From contig NW_003314262.1 of the NCBI RefSeq assembly GCF_000143415.4, forward strand, positions 3,482,405 through 3,546,404: a DNA stretch of 64,000 bases, in the 5' to 3' direction. The stretch comes from Selaginella moellendorffii (taxonomy: Eukaryota; Streptophyta; Lycopodiopsida; Selaginellales; Selaginellaceae). Under the pieces are notes generated by a model. The model ran no database searches. It had not been told where the DNA came from and saw nothing but the letters and a program-made list of their open reading frames with translations. Each line of letters opens with the position of its first letter. The first letter of the stretch is position 1. A program made the position numbers and the translations under genes. Positions 22,083 to 33,301 of the stretch are shown piece by piece.

Positions 22083-24873
22083 ATGTCTAGGCGCTCCCGG
22101 AATGCTTCTGTGCCGGATCCGGCAGCGTCTAGTGCCTCCCGCGGTGATATTTCGGAGGCGGGGCGATCGATTGCGGTATATTTCGATTCCGCACAGGCTT
22201 GTCGCGTGATTCCCTGATGGAGCTTTTTTCCAAGGGCGCATCTTCGTCCCGGGCACCGGCATTGCAGCTTGTCGACTTGATGATGCAAATGGGGGTCGAT
22301 GACAGGGTATTTTCTCTGTTTCCTCATATTTCTCTCTCAGATTCTTGCTTTGTTCCTTCGAATCCACAGCCAAGCCAGCTCCGGATGACAGATTTCGCTG
22401 TCTCGGCATCCGAGATTCTATGCGAGATACTCTCCGAAAGCTTCAAACTTCTTCTAAGCAGCAGTTTGTTACACCTAGGGTGTACAAAAAATTCGCAAAA
22501 ACATGGAGGTTGCGCTCTCTAGAATTCGCGACTTCGTCGACCAGGAGGTACAAACAGACTCTAGTAAAGCTTTTATTCTTTCGTCTAAGAACGCTGGATT
22601 TCGTGTGGACTATTGTTAGATCATTGACGACTTGTTCTCGGACGATCGTTGGAAAGAAAAGAACGAGGTAACATACAACCAGTCCGAGCGTGTCATTACT
22701 TTTGTTGCTGTGTTTTGCTTCTGGAAGGGCGCCTCGACCAGTGATAGTGCGCCTGCATCCTGGGAGGGCATTCTGGAGCTCCAGGAGGTGAGTTTAGTGA
22801 AGACTGTTTAAAGCTCGATTCAACTTCTTTCCCTTGGGCAGGACTTATTTCCTGGCATCTCACGAGAGGCTCAAAAACGACAACGACTCCATAGCTTGAT
22901 CAGCCCCAAGGGTGATAACTTTTGAGCTTGGCGGCATGAATCGCCTGCGAGAAGAGCAACTGGCGCTGAGTGGGACAATCGAGGGATCCAAATTGGGCGG
23001 AAGCAACGACTTCATCCTCTATCTGTCCGGACCGATCGAAGTTCGTCTTCTATTTGTAGCTCGAAGCGACTCTTCCCTGGAGGAACTGGAAGCACTATAT
23101 CCCACGGGCGCATCGATAACAGTGAAAAAGCACCTTCGGCTGGAAGGACGTTGCGTTGTTGATAATCCAGGTAAAGTAAATCTATTGTGTTTTGTCATTT
23201 GTATGTCAACATTTCGGTGCTCAGGAAACGTAGAGATCATCTCCTGCTTCCCGACTACCATGCGCAAACTCGGCCAGAAAGCATCCAGCGAGCTTCGCAG
23301 CTTGGGCAACGAGCACTTCCACAGGAAGCAATACCTGGCAGCTATAGAGCTCTACAACCTGAGCATTTCGAAGGCTGACAACGAGAGGGACAAGCTTCTG
23401 GCTTTCGGAAACGCTTCCCACTGCCACCTCGAGCTCGAGAACTTCTTCTGTGCCCTTCAGAACGCGGAGAAGGCACTGGCGCTCACGAATGCCACGGAGA
23501 ACGTCCTCTCAGTGAAGTTGCTGACGAGGAAGGGGCGAGCTCTCCACGGCATGCTCAAATACAAAGACGCAGTGCAGGCGTACAAGCTAGCTCTCTCGCG
23601 CTGCAGCAACGTTGAGGCGTATAATGATCAACGGGCTCACACCATCAAGCTCATGGACAAGAGCGAAGAACGCGACATCTCCGACGACCTCCACCGCTAC
23701 CTGAGCCGAGGCTGCAAGAGCGACGACTCTCCAGCTTTCCTGGACTTTGCCGGGCCAGTGAAAATTTCCCGCCGTGACTACGGTGGCGGCGTCGGCCTGT
23801 TCGCCACCGAAGCTATCGCGCCTGGGGAGATCGTACTTGTGAGCAACGCACTGGGCTACGTCCGTGACATGTACGCCGAGCATGCCTCTGTAGACGTCTA
23901 CGTCAAAGTCTTGCGAGCCGCGCAGAAGTCTCCGAGAACTTCGCTACAACTCCATTACCTTTGGAGCCAGATTTTCGACGAGAATAACGCCAGGATCCCA
24001 CCAATGCAAGTCTTCAAGCCAAACTCCGACATTGACTGGACAGAGAAGCGTGTCATAGAGACGGACAAGATCAGACAGATACTCGAGCACAACTTCAAGC
24101 TGGGCTTTCTGGGGGGCTTGTGGACGCTGGCAGGGTTCATCGCACACAGCTGCAGGGGGAACTTATGCATGGTGCAAGTTGGACCCGCCAAGATCTTCCG
24201 GGCCAATGTGGACATCGACAACGGAGAGGAGCTCACCTACTGTTATGCTCCGGCTTTGGAGATCCTCCCAGTGGCCCTCCGCCAAGAGTTTTTCAACTGG
24301 TGCCGGTGCTGGCGCTGCACGACCGAGATGCTCTACCGGCGATTGGGCGGTCCCTACGAGAGCCTGTGCCTTCGCTACCTCAAGCACCTCAGGGAGTACA
24401 GGAGAGTCTTTGAAGTGAACCCCAAGAGCGTGCGGCAGTTCCTAGTGGAGCAAGAGCTCGTCCAGGTGGCGATAGACTCTGAGGAGATCCTCAAGCACAC
24501 GACCAACAAAAGGGCGAACAAGATGGTCCTACGCATATCCTTCGCTCCAGCGTACCTCCTCTACTTTCTCTACCAGGATTCCGCCCACCCGAAAGTCGTC
24601 GAGGTGATGCCGAAGGACAGCGAGTTCTGCATGGATTTCATGAACGTTACCGCGGCGAACCTCGAGAGCTTGGAGACGCTCACGGCAGGCTGCCTTCCCA
24701 TGGCGTTCTACCCCACGATGACGAAGGAGAAGGAGCAGCAGAAGACCGTGGCGGATATAGCCATCGACTTCTGCTTCCAGATGCGCTATGGAGCGTCGAT
24801 GACGAAGAGCGCGAGGGTCAAATTCCTGAAATGGTTGCAGAGCGATGAGCCGGACAAAGCCAGGCGCGCCTGA
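22083..24873 (+). pseudogene. TPR-SET copy C, inverted, 5' part disrupted
   Basis: Third copy, on the opposite strand to A and B. The start block at 22083 and the small 5' exons can be followed. However, the donor after the SEILCE exon reads GAG-AT instead of GAG-GT (near 22429). A 5-nt deletion in exon 7 (near 22901; TTGATCA joined to GCCCC, where copy A has CGAGG between) shifts the frame to a stop. From the ATG at 22936 the frame is open to the stop at 24873, through the TPRs, SET (GVGLFATEAI, GFIAHSC, EELTYCYAP, WCRCWRC) and the complete family C-terminus. The 51-bp last intron (23170-23221) keeps the frame whether spliced or retained. An N-terminally shortened protein of about 630-645 residues is possible. 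As in A and B, the NHSC Asn is Ala. Confidence 0.7.
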
Positions 24874-25199
24874 GGTATGTCTCAACTCAACGTGTCTTGC
24901 TTTCTGTTATCAAGTTATAACGCAGCGCCTCGTTTTTTGCCAAGGAAAATATCGCGAAAGAAACAAGAGATTTCTAGGCTCCCATGGTGGGCTTTGATTT
25001 CCGAGCCGACTTACGATGCACAAGCGAACTTGCATTTCGCCCAATGGATTTCCCATGAGAAACCGGGGTTCGCTAGAGGTAATACGTTCAGCTGCCGAAG
25101 GCAAATCACGCGACTCTTTCTACGCTCGTCCCTTGTTTTCCTTGTCACACAATTGTCTGCAAAGCAATAGCAAGTCTATAAGATGTTTCTTTCCTTTGA

Positions 25200-25650
25200 C
25201 GCAGAGGACTGATGCAGATGCAAATGATGCCAAGTTTTTTTTTCTGATGGGCAGGGATTTGTTCTCAGAATTCTGGAACAAAGTTAAATGCCTACTTCAA
25301 CGCAGGCAGCCGTGACCATTGGAAGAAGGTCTCTCGGCTCTTGGTGCTCATAGTTTCTATGTGATGCGTGGTGAAGCCGACCTGGGTGGGATCACGAGCA
25401 AGGTCTTGCCATGCGGTGGGGCGTGGAGCTGGCGGAGAATGTGGAAGATATTTCCAACAAGGAGAAGTTGCTTGTGGTGTTTTCAGTTGCAAACATTGAT
25501 ACGTTTTTAACACTCGAAGACTCTGGAAAGATTACAGGTTCTTTCTTTCTCTCTTTCTCCTGGTCCCTTGTTTTTTTCTCATGGGAGGGACCTGCAAGCA
25601 AAGAAGCAAACCGCTAAACTGGAACTAGATAAGTGCTTGACCACGGAATT
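25200..25650 (+). pseudogene. TMEM87-like gene fragment 3
   Basis: Plus-strand remnant. The clear part, 25315-25635, matches the end of TMEM87 exon 2 (GATCACGAGCAAGGTCTTG, GGCGGAGAATGTGGAAGA, CCAACAAGGAGAAGTTGCTT), the following intron, and the start of exon 3 (GCAAAGAAGCAAACCGCTAA ACTGGAACTA). Weaker matches to fragments 1 and 2 start near 25220 (GATGCCAAG). The 24874-25200 stretch between copy C and this fragment resembles the 3' flanks of copies A and B and holds no gene. Confidence 0.75.
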
Positions 25651-27190
25651 TGAACTCTTATTTCTTCAAACCTAACCTTGGAAATCACAGAGCTTGATAT
25701 TTATGGCATCATAAAACTCTAGAATTTAACTTCTGACTAGAATCAGTTTCATCATAATTCTAAATATGATTTGGCTTGAAAGACTCCACAATCTCTTTAT
25801 TGAATCCTTTTGCTCAAGATTGGGATTTCTTCTCTCTACAAACTTATCCTCGTGCGGAGTTCTGGCACTCCTTGGCATCATCACTACTTCTGGGGCTGGA
25901 TCTCTTGATCATGAAAAAGGCCCAGGAATGTCTCCAGATTTCAACTCTGGTGCTATTGATTAGTACTTAAAATATAATGTGAGGTATATTTTTACCCTTA
26001 AAATTTAAATTATATATATTAAGCATTTATAGTTACTGGTATACTGAAGTTGTATCAAACTTTGTTTAACACAATTTGAGCTAGTGTTTTTAGAGTATTT
26101 TAGTGTGTTTCAATTCTTTATTTCATAGTGTAATAAAATTCAAGTGCACTATATTTAATCATCATACGAAGAAAAGTATATTCTTAATCATAAAATTAAA
26201 AATGTACATATTAAGCATCCATAAATTTTATAGGGCATCCACTAAGTAACTAATTGCCTTATATGGAATAATTAATTTATAGAATGGAAAGATTGGTAAA
26301 TATAACATGGAAATAATAGTGTGCTACAATTTGTGAAAGGTATATATCCATAAGGTCTCTATTTAAAGAATTATTTTAATATTATATTTTTAAGTTTTTA
26401 AATTAATTTTTTTTAAAAAAAATTAAGGTAGAAAGAATTTATTATAACCATTTCTTAATAAAAATTTGCTATATAGTATGTATTTGAGTCAGAAAACTAA
26501 CTTTTTGGCCCTACTTACTTTTGATGAAATCCCAGTAGTTAGTTTTATTGGTATCTCTAATATATCAATTAACAGTTGGAGACTGATCATCAAATCAAAA
26601 TAGAGAGAACTAAATATATAATTTGAAACTGAGATTTAGATTTGTTCTTAGCCTCAAAATCTAAAAATGGGCTAGAGATTATGGAATAGTAATCTTGAGA
26701 TCTTGAATTCCTACCACCAGTGATGTTGGAAGCACAGTGATGATGATGAGGATTAGAGAAGCTAGAAAACATGTCTTATTCTATCATGGCGTCATCACCA
26801 TCCAGAATCCTAACTCTTATAGACCATGGCTAGAAACATTAGACTTTTCGAAGTGTGTTCTTGTTCTTGTGAAAAAACATTGATGTTGGAGAAAAAGAAA
26901 AGTGACTAACATGACATTACATTACCATTGCTCGCTCTTGAGTAGATTATTTTATATAGCCATCTAATGTTTTATAATGTTTATGTTTATAGTTTATAAA
27001 GACAAGATTAATCCAAGAGATCTTGTAAACTCAAAATTAATCTTTTTCTCTATAATACTTTTCATATTGCTGGGATCACCTTTAAAGTCATGCACAGATT
27101 TAACAAATTCAAATCAGCCTCCTCCTTGTGACCAAACTATTCATGCTAAATGCAAGAGCATTGGTGCTTCTACAGCACTAGCTTAGTAGC
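25651..27190. other. AT-rich intergenic DNA, nothing recognised
   Basis: Low-complexity AT-rich sequence. Short open stretches near 25766-25963 and 26977-27186 have no recognisable domain or homologue elsewhere in the window. Confidence 0.55.
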
Positions 27191-27194
27191 TTGT

Positions 27195-27620
27195 TTCTTT
27201 GCCTTTAAATCCCAAACTATGAGAGGAAAAACGAGGGAGAATAAAATGAGAAAGACCCTGCAGACAGCGAGGAAAAACATCCAGAAGTCGTGGAACTCAA
27301 CGTAACTTCTCCTTGTTCGAAAAAGAAAACTATGCACTTGTTGGACATTCTCTGCCAGCTCCAAAGTCTCAGTCAAAAGAAAATGCAAGACCTTGATCAT
27401 GATCTGGCTTCACCACCCCGTATCCCGGGACAAAGGGACAGCAGTCCATCAATCAATCACTCAAGCGATGCTGCTAGACTCAGTGGCGATCGAGCAAATT
27501 CAGAACACCCATAACTATGAGCACCAAGACGAAAATTTAGCAAGCATCAAAGGAGTCAAAGTACCACAAAGCCATCTTATGCAAGCGCATACATTTTTCC
27601 GTTCCAGAAACTTGCAAACC
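27195..27620 (-). pseudogene. TMEM87-like gene fragment 4
   Basis: Minus-strand decayed copy of exon 3 start (TTTGCCTTTAAATCCCAAAC), the adjoining intron, and the 3' half of exon 2 (CAGCGAGGAAAAACATCCAG, TAACTTCTCCTTGTTCGAAA, ACTATGAGCACCAAGACG, GTACCACAAAGCCATCT). It abuts the 3' end of gulonolactone oxidase copy 1 at about 27668. Intron sequence is kept; reading frames are broken. Confidence 0.75.
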
Positions 27621-27656
27621 GATCTAGGGAATCGTTCATTTTTTTATTACTTTTTC

Positions 27657-29430
27657 TTAAACAAGACGTTCTTCGAAGCGACACACTCTGGCTTGCTGGA
27701 ACACTCGTCCTGGCCGGCAAAAGTAGCCCCTCTCCGGAGCGCAATGTCGATCGCTGGAGCAAATGCAAAGACCCTCTAGAGCGCAGTGATCGTTGTCGCT
27801 GGTCAATCCAGCGGTCGTCACTCCGAGAACCAGATCCGACCACTCGCTCGAGAACAAGCCAGCCTCTTCTTCGCATCCAAAACCTTTGGAATGTTTGGAT
27901 ACTTTCTGGAAGCGTTGACGAAGGCAACGTTGCGGTTCTTTCCCCAGTGTGGAGTTCCCTGGTACTTGAAAACGGCCATTTGCTCGAGCTCTTCGAGGAC
28001 GTCTTCGTTGAGCCTTGGAGTGTTTGCGTCGTCCGCTCGATAGTAAGTGACGTCGATGTCCACGGAATCCTCGGGCTTTCCCAAGTAAGCGCTGGATTTC
28101 TTCACGTAGCGCATTAGAAATTTACTGTAGCCGTCGGGACCGCACAGACCGTTCGAAGTCGCGTTTCTCAGCCTCTTCACGTCGAGTATGAAGTCCCTGG
28201 ATCTTTCGAGGGCGATCGAGATGGTTGTCTGGTGGAAGAACAAGCCATCGATGCTGGGATCCCATGGGCAAGTGAAGAGCGAGCTGGAAGAGTTGTAGCA
28301 AGTTCCTGAGGTTTGTATCCTGTTCTGGTTTCCAATCAGCGGATAACCAGTGAAGAGAACGCCGTTGTTCTTGAGCCCGTAGCCAGTCGTCCAGAGCGTG
28401 AATGCCTGTAGCCGAGCTCTGTTACACGTACCTTGCGTGTCTCTCGTGAACTCAAAAACTCTTTCTATCGCAGCAAAACAAAGACAAAGTCAAAAGAGCT
28501 ATAAAGAACAACAAATTACCTGTGGTTCTCGTAGCTTGAGAGATCAACACTGCTGTCGGCTGGAAGCCGATGAAATCGTTCACTCCATTTCCGGGAACAA
28601 TGCTTGGAACCCGTTGATCGATCCGGTAGACCGCCCGGTTCATGGAAGGATACCAAGTTATGTCACCATAATCGTTACCATTTGCAAAAGTGGCGACTTG
28701 ATCCTCCAGATCGCTGTCCGACCTCATGGTGTTGGTCACGGACCTCTTAAACATCGGCTCCACCTTGAGTGTGATCTTGGACAGCACGCCTAGAACTCCG
28801 AGAGAAACCTTGACCGCGTTCAGATCTTCGCTAGCTTGGGTGAAAGTTAAAACTTTCGCGTATCCCTCTGCTGGCGATGCCGGAACCACGAGCCTGATGC
28901 TCGTCACGTACTCGTGAACAGCACTTCCCAGATCTCGAAGAGAACTTCCGTGAGCACCGGTGCTGAGGAGGCCACCGATCGTGACGCCGCTCCAGCATGA
29001 AGATTGTGGAAAAGCGAGCTGGGAACTTGCGAGAGTGTCCACAAAGTTGCGAAGCTCCACACCACTGTCAACCGTGACCGTCATGGCTGCCCTGTCGATG
29101 ACAATGTCGTTGCTGTAGTTCTTCGTGCTGATCACGAGTCCTTGATCGCCCCCGGGACAAACGAGCTTCGGCATGCTGTGCGACAGCCCCGTCACGACTT
29201 TCATCTTCATGTTGTTTCTGACTCCAAATGCTACGGCGTCAACGATCTGCTGCTCGCTCGCCGGATAGAAAACTTGAGCAGCCTTGCAAGTGGATCGATC
29301 GGGCCATGTCCCGTAAGTTCCAGAGATTGTGCAGTTTGAATTCCCAGACTTGCAAGTTACTGCTGGCGGAGGTAGCGCAAGAGCATCTGCAAACAAAAGA
29401 ATTGAGAGAACGAGTGTGAGGGAGATAAGA
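27657..29430 (-). pseudogene. L-gulonolactone oxidase copy 1, disabled
   Basis: Homologue of plant L-gulono-1,4-lactone oxidases (VAO-type flavoproteins of ascorbate-related metabolism). It has an FAD-binding domain (SGVTIGGLLSTGAHGSSL) in exon 1 (to 28520) and the ALO domain in exon 2 (from 28464), separated by a 55-bp intron. Compared with copy 3, a 10-nt deletion near 27861 shifts the frame after LDAKKRL and gives a stop at 27818. The missing tail ([12 protein letters not shown]... [15 protein letters not shown]) is still present in another frame down to ~27657. No in-frame ATG precedes the mature sequence: an in-frame stop lies just upstream of a diverged signal-like stretch. Nearly identical to copy 2 at an offset of exactly 2000 bp. 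Confidence 0.85.
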
Positions 29431-29534
29431 TTTGCAAAAAATGCGATTCAAAGATGAAGCAAGCAGTGCAACAGGAAATCTCATATCTTCACGCGTATCA
29501 AAAAAAGAAGCTATCCAAGAGACTTTTAATCACG

Positions 29535-29600
29535 ACCTGTGGAAGAAAGTCGTAGATGGGAGATGGTGGCAACCTACACCAACAACCTTCGTCTCGTGTA
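29535..29600 (+). pseudogene. SEC13 C-terminal scrap, plus strand
   Basis: Reads LWKKVVDGRWWQ, matching the SEC13 C-terminus LWKEVVDGKWSQLTAL encoded at 35595-35660, but on the opposite strand. A shorter piece of the same tail (31536-31558) lies at the corresponding place beside copy 2, cut by the copia remnant. Confidence 0.6.
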
Positions 29601-29650
29601 GACCAGTTCTACTCGATATTGTACGTTCATTTAAATCCAGGTAAGTTAAG

Positions 29651-31430
29651 TCATTCAACACTGAGTAGTTCTTCGAAGCGACACACTCTGGCTTGCTGGA
29701 ACACTCGTCCTGGCCGGCAAAAGTAGCCCCTCTCCGGAGCACAATGTCGATCGCTGGAGCAAATGCAAAGACCCTCTAGAGCGCAGTGATCCTTGTCGCT
29801 GGTCAATCCAGCGGTCGTCACTCCGAGAACCAGATCCGACCACTCGCTCGAGAACAAGCCAGCCTCTTCTTCGCATCCAAAAACTTTGGAAGGTTTGGAT
29901 ACTTTCTGGAAGCGTTGACGAAGGCAACGTTGCGGTTCTTCCCCCAGTGTGGAGTTCCCTGGTACTTGAAAACGGCCATTTGCTCGAGCTCTTCGAGGAC
30001 GTCTTCGTTGAGCCTCGGAGTGTTTGCGTCGTCCGCTCGATAGTAAGTGACGTCGATGTCCACGGAATCCTCGGGCTTTCCCAAGTAAGCGCTGGATTTC
30101 TTCACGTAGCGCATTAGAAATTTACTGTAGCCGTCGGGACCGCACAGACCGTTCGAAGTCGCGTTTCTCAGCCTCTTCACGTCGAGTATGAAGTCCCTGG
30201 ATCTTTCGAGGGCGATCGAGATGGTTGTCTGGTGGAAGAACAAGCCATCGATGCTGGGATCCCATGGGCAAGTGAAGAGCGAGCTGGAAGAGTTGTAGCA
30301 AGTTCCTGAGGTTTGTATCCTGTTCTGGTTTCCAATCAGCGGATAACCAGTGAAGAGAACGCCGTTGTTCTTGAGCCCGTAGCCAGTCGTCCAGAGCGTG
30401 AATGCCTGTAGCCGAGCTCTGTTACACGTACCTTGCGTGTCTCTCGTGAACTCAAAAACTCTTTCTATCGCAGCAAAACAAAGACAAAGTCAAAAGAGCT
30501 ATAAAGAACAACAAATTACCTGTGGTTCTCGTAGCTTGAGAGATCAACACTGCTGTCGGCTGGAAGCCGATGAAATCGTTCACTCCATTTCCGGGAACAA
30601 TGCTTGGAACCCGTTGATCGATCCGGTAGACCGCCCGGTTCATGGAAGGATACCAAGTTATGTCACCATAATCGTTACCATTTGCAAAAGTGGCGACTTG
30701 ATCCTCCAGATCGCTGTCCGACCTCATGGTGTTGGTCACGGACCTCTTAAACATCGGCTCCACCTTGAGTGTGATCTTGGACAGCACGCCTAGAACTCCG
30801 AGAGAAACCTTGACCGCGTTCAGATCTTCGCTAGCTTGGGTGAAAGTTAAAACTTTCGCGTATCCCTCTGCTGGCGATGCCGGAACCACGAGCCTGATGC
30901 TCGTCACGTACTCGTGAACAGCACTTCCCAGATCTCGAAGAGAACTTCCGTGAGCACCGGTGCTGAGGAGGCCACCGATCGTGACGCCGCTCCAGCATGA
31001 AGATTGTGGAAAAGCGAGCTGGGAACTTGCGAGAGTGTCCACAAAGTTGCGAAGCTCCACACCACTGTCAACCGTGACCGTCATGGCTGCCCTGTCGATG
31101 ACAATGTCGTTGCTGTAGTTCTTCGTGCTGATCACGAGTCCTTGATCGCCCCCGGGACAAACGAGCTTCGGCATGCTGTGCGACAGCCCCGTCACGACTT
31201 TCATCTTCATGTTGTTTCTGACTCCAAATGCTACGGCGTCAACGATCTGCTGCTCGCTCGCCGGATAGAAAACTTGAGCAGCCTTGCAAGTGGATCGATC
31301 GGGCCATGTCCCGTAAGTTCCAGAGATTGTGCAGTTTGAATTCCCAGACTTGCAAGTTACTGCTGGCGGAGGTAGCGCAAGAGCATCTGCAAACAAAAGA
31401 ATTGAGAGAACGAGTGTGAGGGAGATAAGA
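29651..31430 (-). pseudogene. L-gulonolactone oxidase copy 2, disabled
   Basis: Near-identical duplicate of copy 1: every frame boundary recurs exactly 2000 bp further on. Exon 1 ends at 30520, exon 2 starts at 30464. It shares the 10-nt deletion (near 29861) and premature stop at 29818, and the same lack of an in-frame ATG. Unlike copy 1 it keeps the original 3' end (RVCRFEELLSVE, stop at 29651, and the flank TTAAGTCATTCAACACTGAG) found in copy 3. The shared deletion predates the copy 1/copy 2 duplication. Confidence 0.85.
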
Positions 31431-31558
31431 TTTGCAAAAAATGCGATTCAAAGATGAAGCAAGCAGTGCAACAGGAAATCTCATATCTTCACGCGTATCA
31501 AAAAAAGAAGCTATCCAAGAGACTTTTAATCACGATCTGTGAAAGAAAGTCGTAGATG

Positions 31559-33290
31559 GTGTTACACGACACACCTCGCCACGTAGACATTAGGGTTTTC
31601 CTGTTCGGTCCACTAGCACGGTCGATTTGTCTCATGGTATTGGAGCTGGGATAGCGCTATGGAAAGAAAGCCATCCATCTAGCGAGTTTGATGGAAAAGG
31701 GTTTGAGGGATTCAAGATCCATCTTGAATCCTATCTCTTGTTTCATGGGTTGTTGGGGATTGTAGATGGGATAGACGGCTCCAGGCTCTAGAGGTGCGTG
31801 ATTGGAACCTTCGGGATTCCAAGGCTAGAGGGAGTATTGCAATGTGCTTGTCCTCGAATGTTCTCTTTGCTGCCCCATCGATTCCAAAGTCCATTGTGGT
31901 AGAGCTCTGGAAGTGGCTGAGCGACACCTACGGCACCAAGAGTGAAATGGATGTCTTCAACATCCATTCACAAATGGATTCCTTAAGGCTAGAGGAAATT
32001 GGCAGCATCTACTAAACTTTAGGGCTTCTTCACACAACTTGCAACTGCTGGGGCGAAACACTATCTCACGGATGAGCAGCAGAGGCTGCGGCTCTACAGG
32101 TCCTTGCCAAGCTAGTTGGAAGAATGCAGTTGAGAGCCTGCTTTTCCAACTAGGGATGACTTGGGCAGATGCCGTGAGGAGTTTTTGCAACATTGAGGCC
32201 ATGTGAAGTGAGAGAGCTGAAATGCCGTAGGCTATGTATGCTTTGCAGGCTTCTGGTGATGCCAAGGTGGCAAAACCACATGCAGCTGCAAATGCCCAGA
32301 AAGGGCAAAATTCTGTGGCATCTGGGCTTGCCAAGCCCAGACTTGCTAAGAATCAGTGTGCTTGCTGCTTGGAGATGGGCCACTGGGCTTGAGATTGCCC
32401 TGCTCCCAAGCCTGTCAAGCGACTAACTACGCTAGCAAAAGCCAATCTGCTCGAGCATGATGGAATTGCTACAGCAAATGAGGATGCTGAGGAACTCTAC
32501 AACACAGAGGCAATTGCAGCACCAAGCTGGTGGCTCCTAAACTCTAGTTGTACTAATCCTATGGGCAATAAAAAGAGTTTTTTTGAGTGTTATTAGCCGA
32601 GTATTGGAAAACATAGTGTTTATTTAGGTGACAAGACCACTATCCCATGGAAGGCATTGGGCAATTTTGGCTCTCACTTGATCATGGTGCTTTATTTAGG
32701 TGACAAGACCATTATCCCCATGGAAGGCATTGGGCAATTTTGGCTCTCACTTAATCATGGGAGCACCATGGCCTTTGATGGTGCCATACACGTTTCCACC
32801 TTGTGATGAAATTTAATGTCCAAAATACAATGGTAGTTTTTGATGCAAAAGAAGTCTCTTTGGTTGACTCTTCATATATTTGGTACACAATTGCTTCGTG
32901 GGTCACACATTAAGGACTTGTATGAAATTACTGTTGCCGACTTGGTTCAAGCTTTTTAGATTGTGTAGGCAAATTCTTGTGCAAAGCTTTGGCATAAAGA
33001 CTTGGTCATGTTCATTACCAATCTCTTCAACGGATGAAATCCCAAGATATTGTTACTAGATTCAACTTTCGATATATCCCATTTACATTTTGTGAAGCTT
33101 GCATTTTAAGGGCTCACCATTTGATGTGATGCCAGCCTCCCTGGTTCCAGAAATCTATAAACAAAACACAGAAAAACATCTGGGTCAATCCCAAAAAACA
33201 ATGTTTTGTGAAGTCATTATTAGCTATATCGAGGGTTTTCAATGTAGTTTTTCTTCACGGACAAGGGTAAAATCTTGTTTTTAAATCCAG
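31559..33290 (+). mobile_element. Truncated, decayed Ty1/copia retrotransposon
   Basis: Plus-strand remnant. A partial LTR end is followed by a primer-binding-site-like TGGTATTGGAGC (31637-31648), then gag-like sequence (VVELWKWLSDTYGTKSEMDV near 31890-31950). Next come a zinc-knuckle remnant (near 32358-32402, C-x2-C-x4-H-x4-C with one stop), a protease-region trace (PSWWLLNSSCTN near 32527) and a GAG-pre-integrase block (LWHKDLVMF..., FCEACILRAHHL, near 32985-33125). Integrase, RT and the 3' LTR are missing. Many stops. It lies between gulonolactone oxidase copies 2 and 3. Confidence 0.8.
32621..32760 (+). repeat. ~72-bp tandem duplication inside the copia remnant
   Basis: TATTTAGGTGACAAGACCA...CTCTCACTT.ATCATGG occurs at 32621 and again at 32693, with one inserted base and a few changes. 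Confidence 0.85.
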
Positions 33291-33301
33291 GGTAAGTTAA
33301 G

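Noticed and set aside
22912-22935. Start of the copy C protein at 22912
   Set aside because: The codon is GTG; the first ATG in the frame is at 22936.
28398-29339. Plus-strand frames inside the GulLO copies (repeated at 30398 and 34098)
   Set aside because: Antisense shadows that recur only because the sense gene is duplicated.
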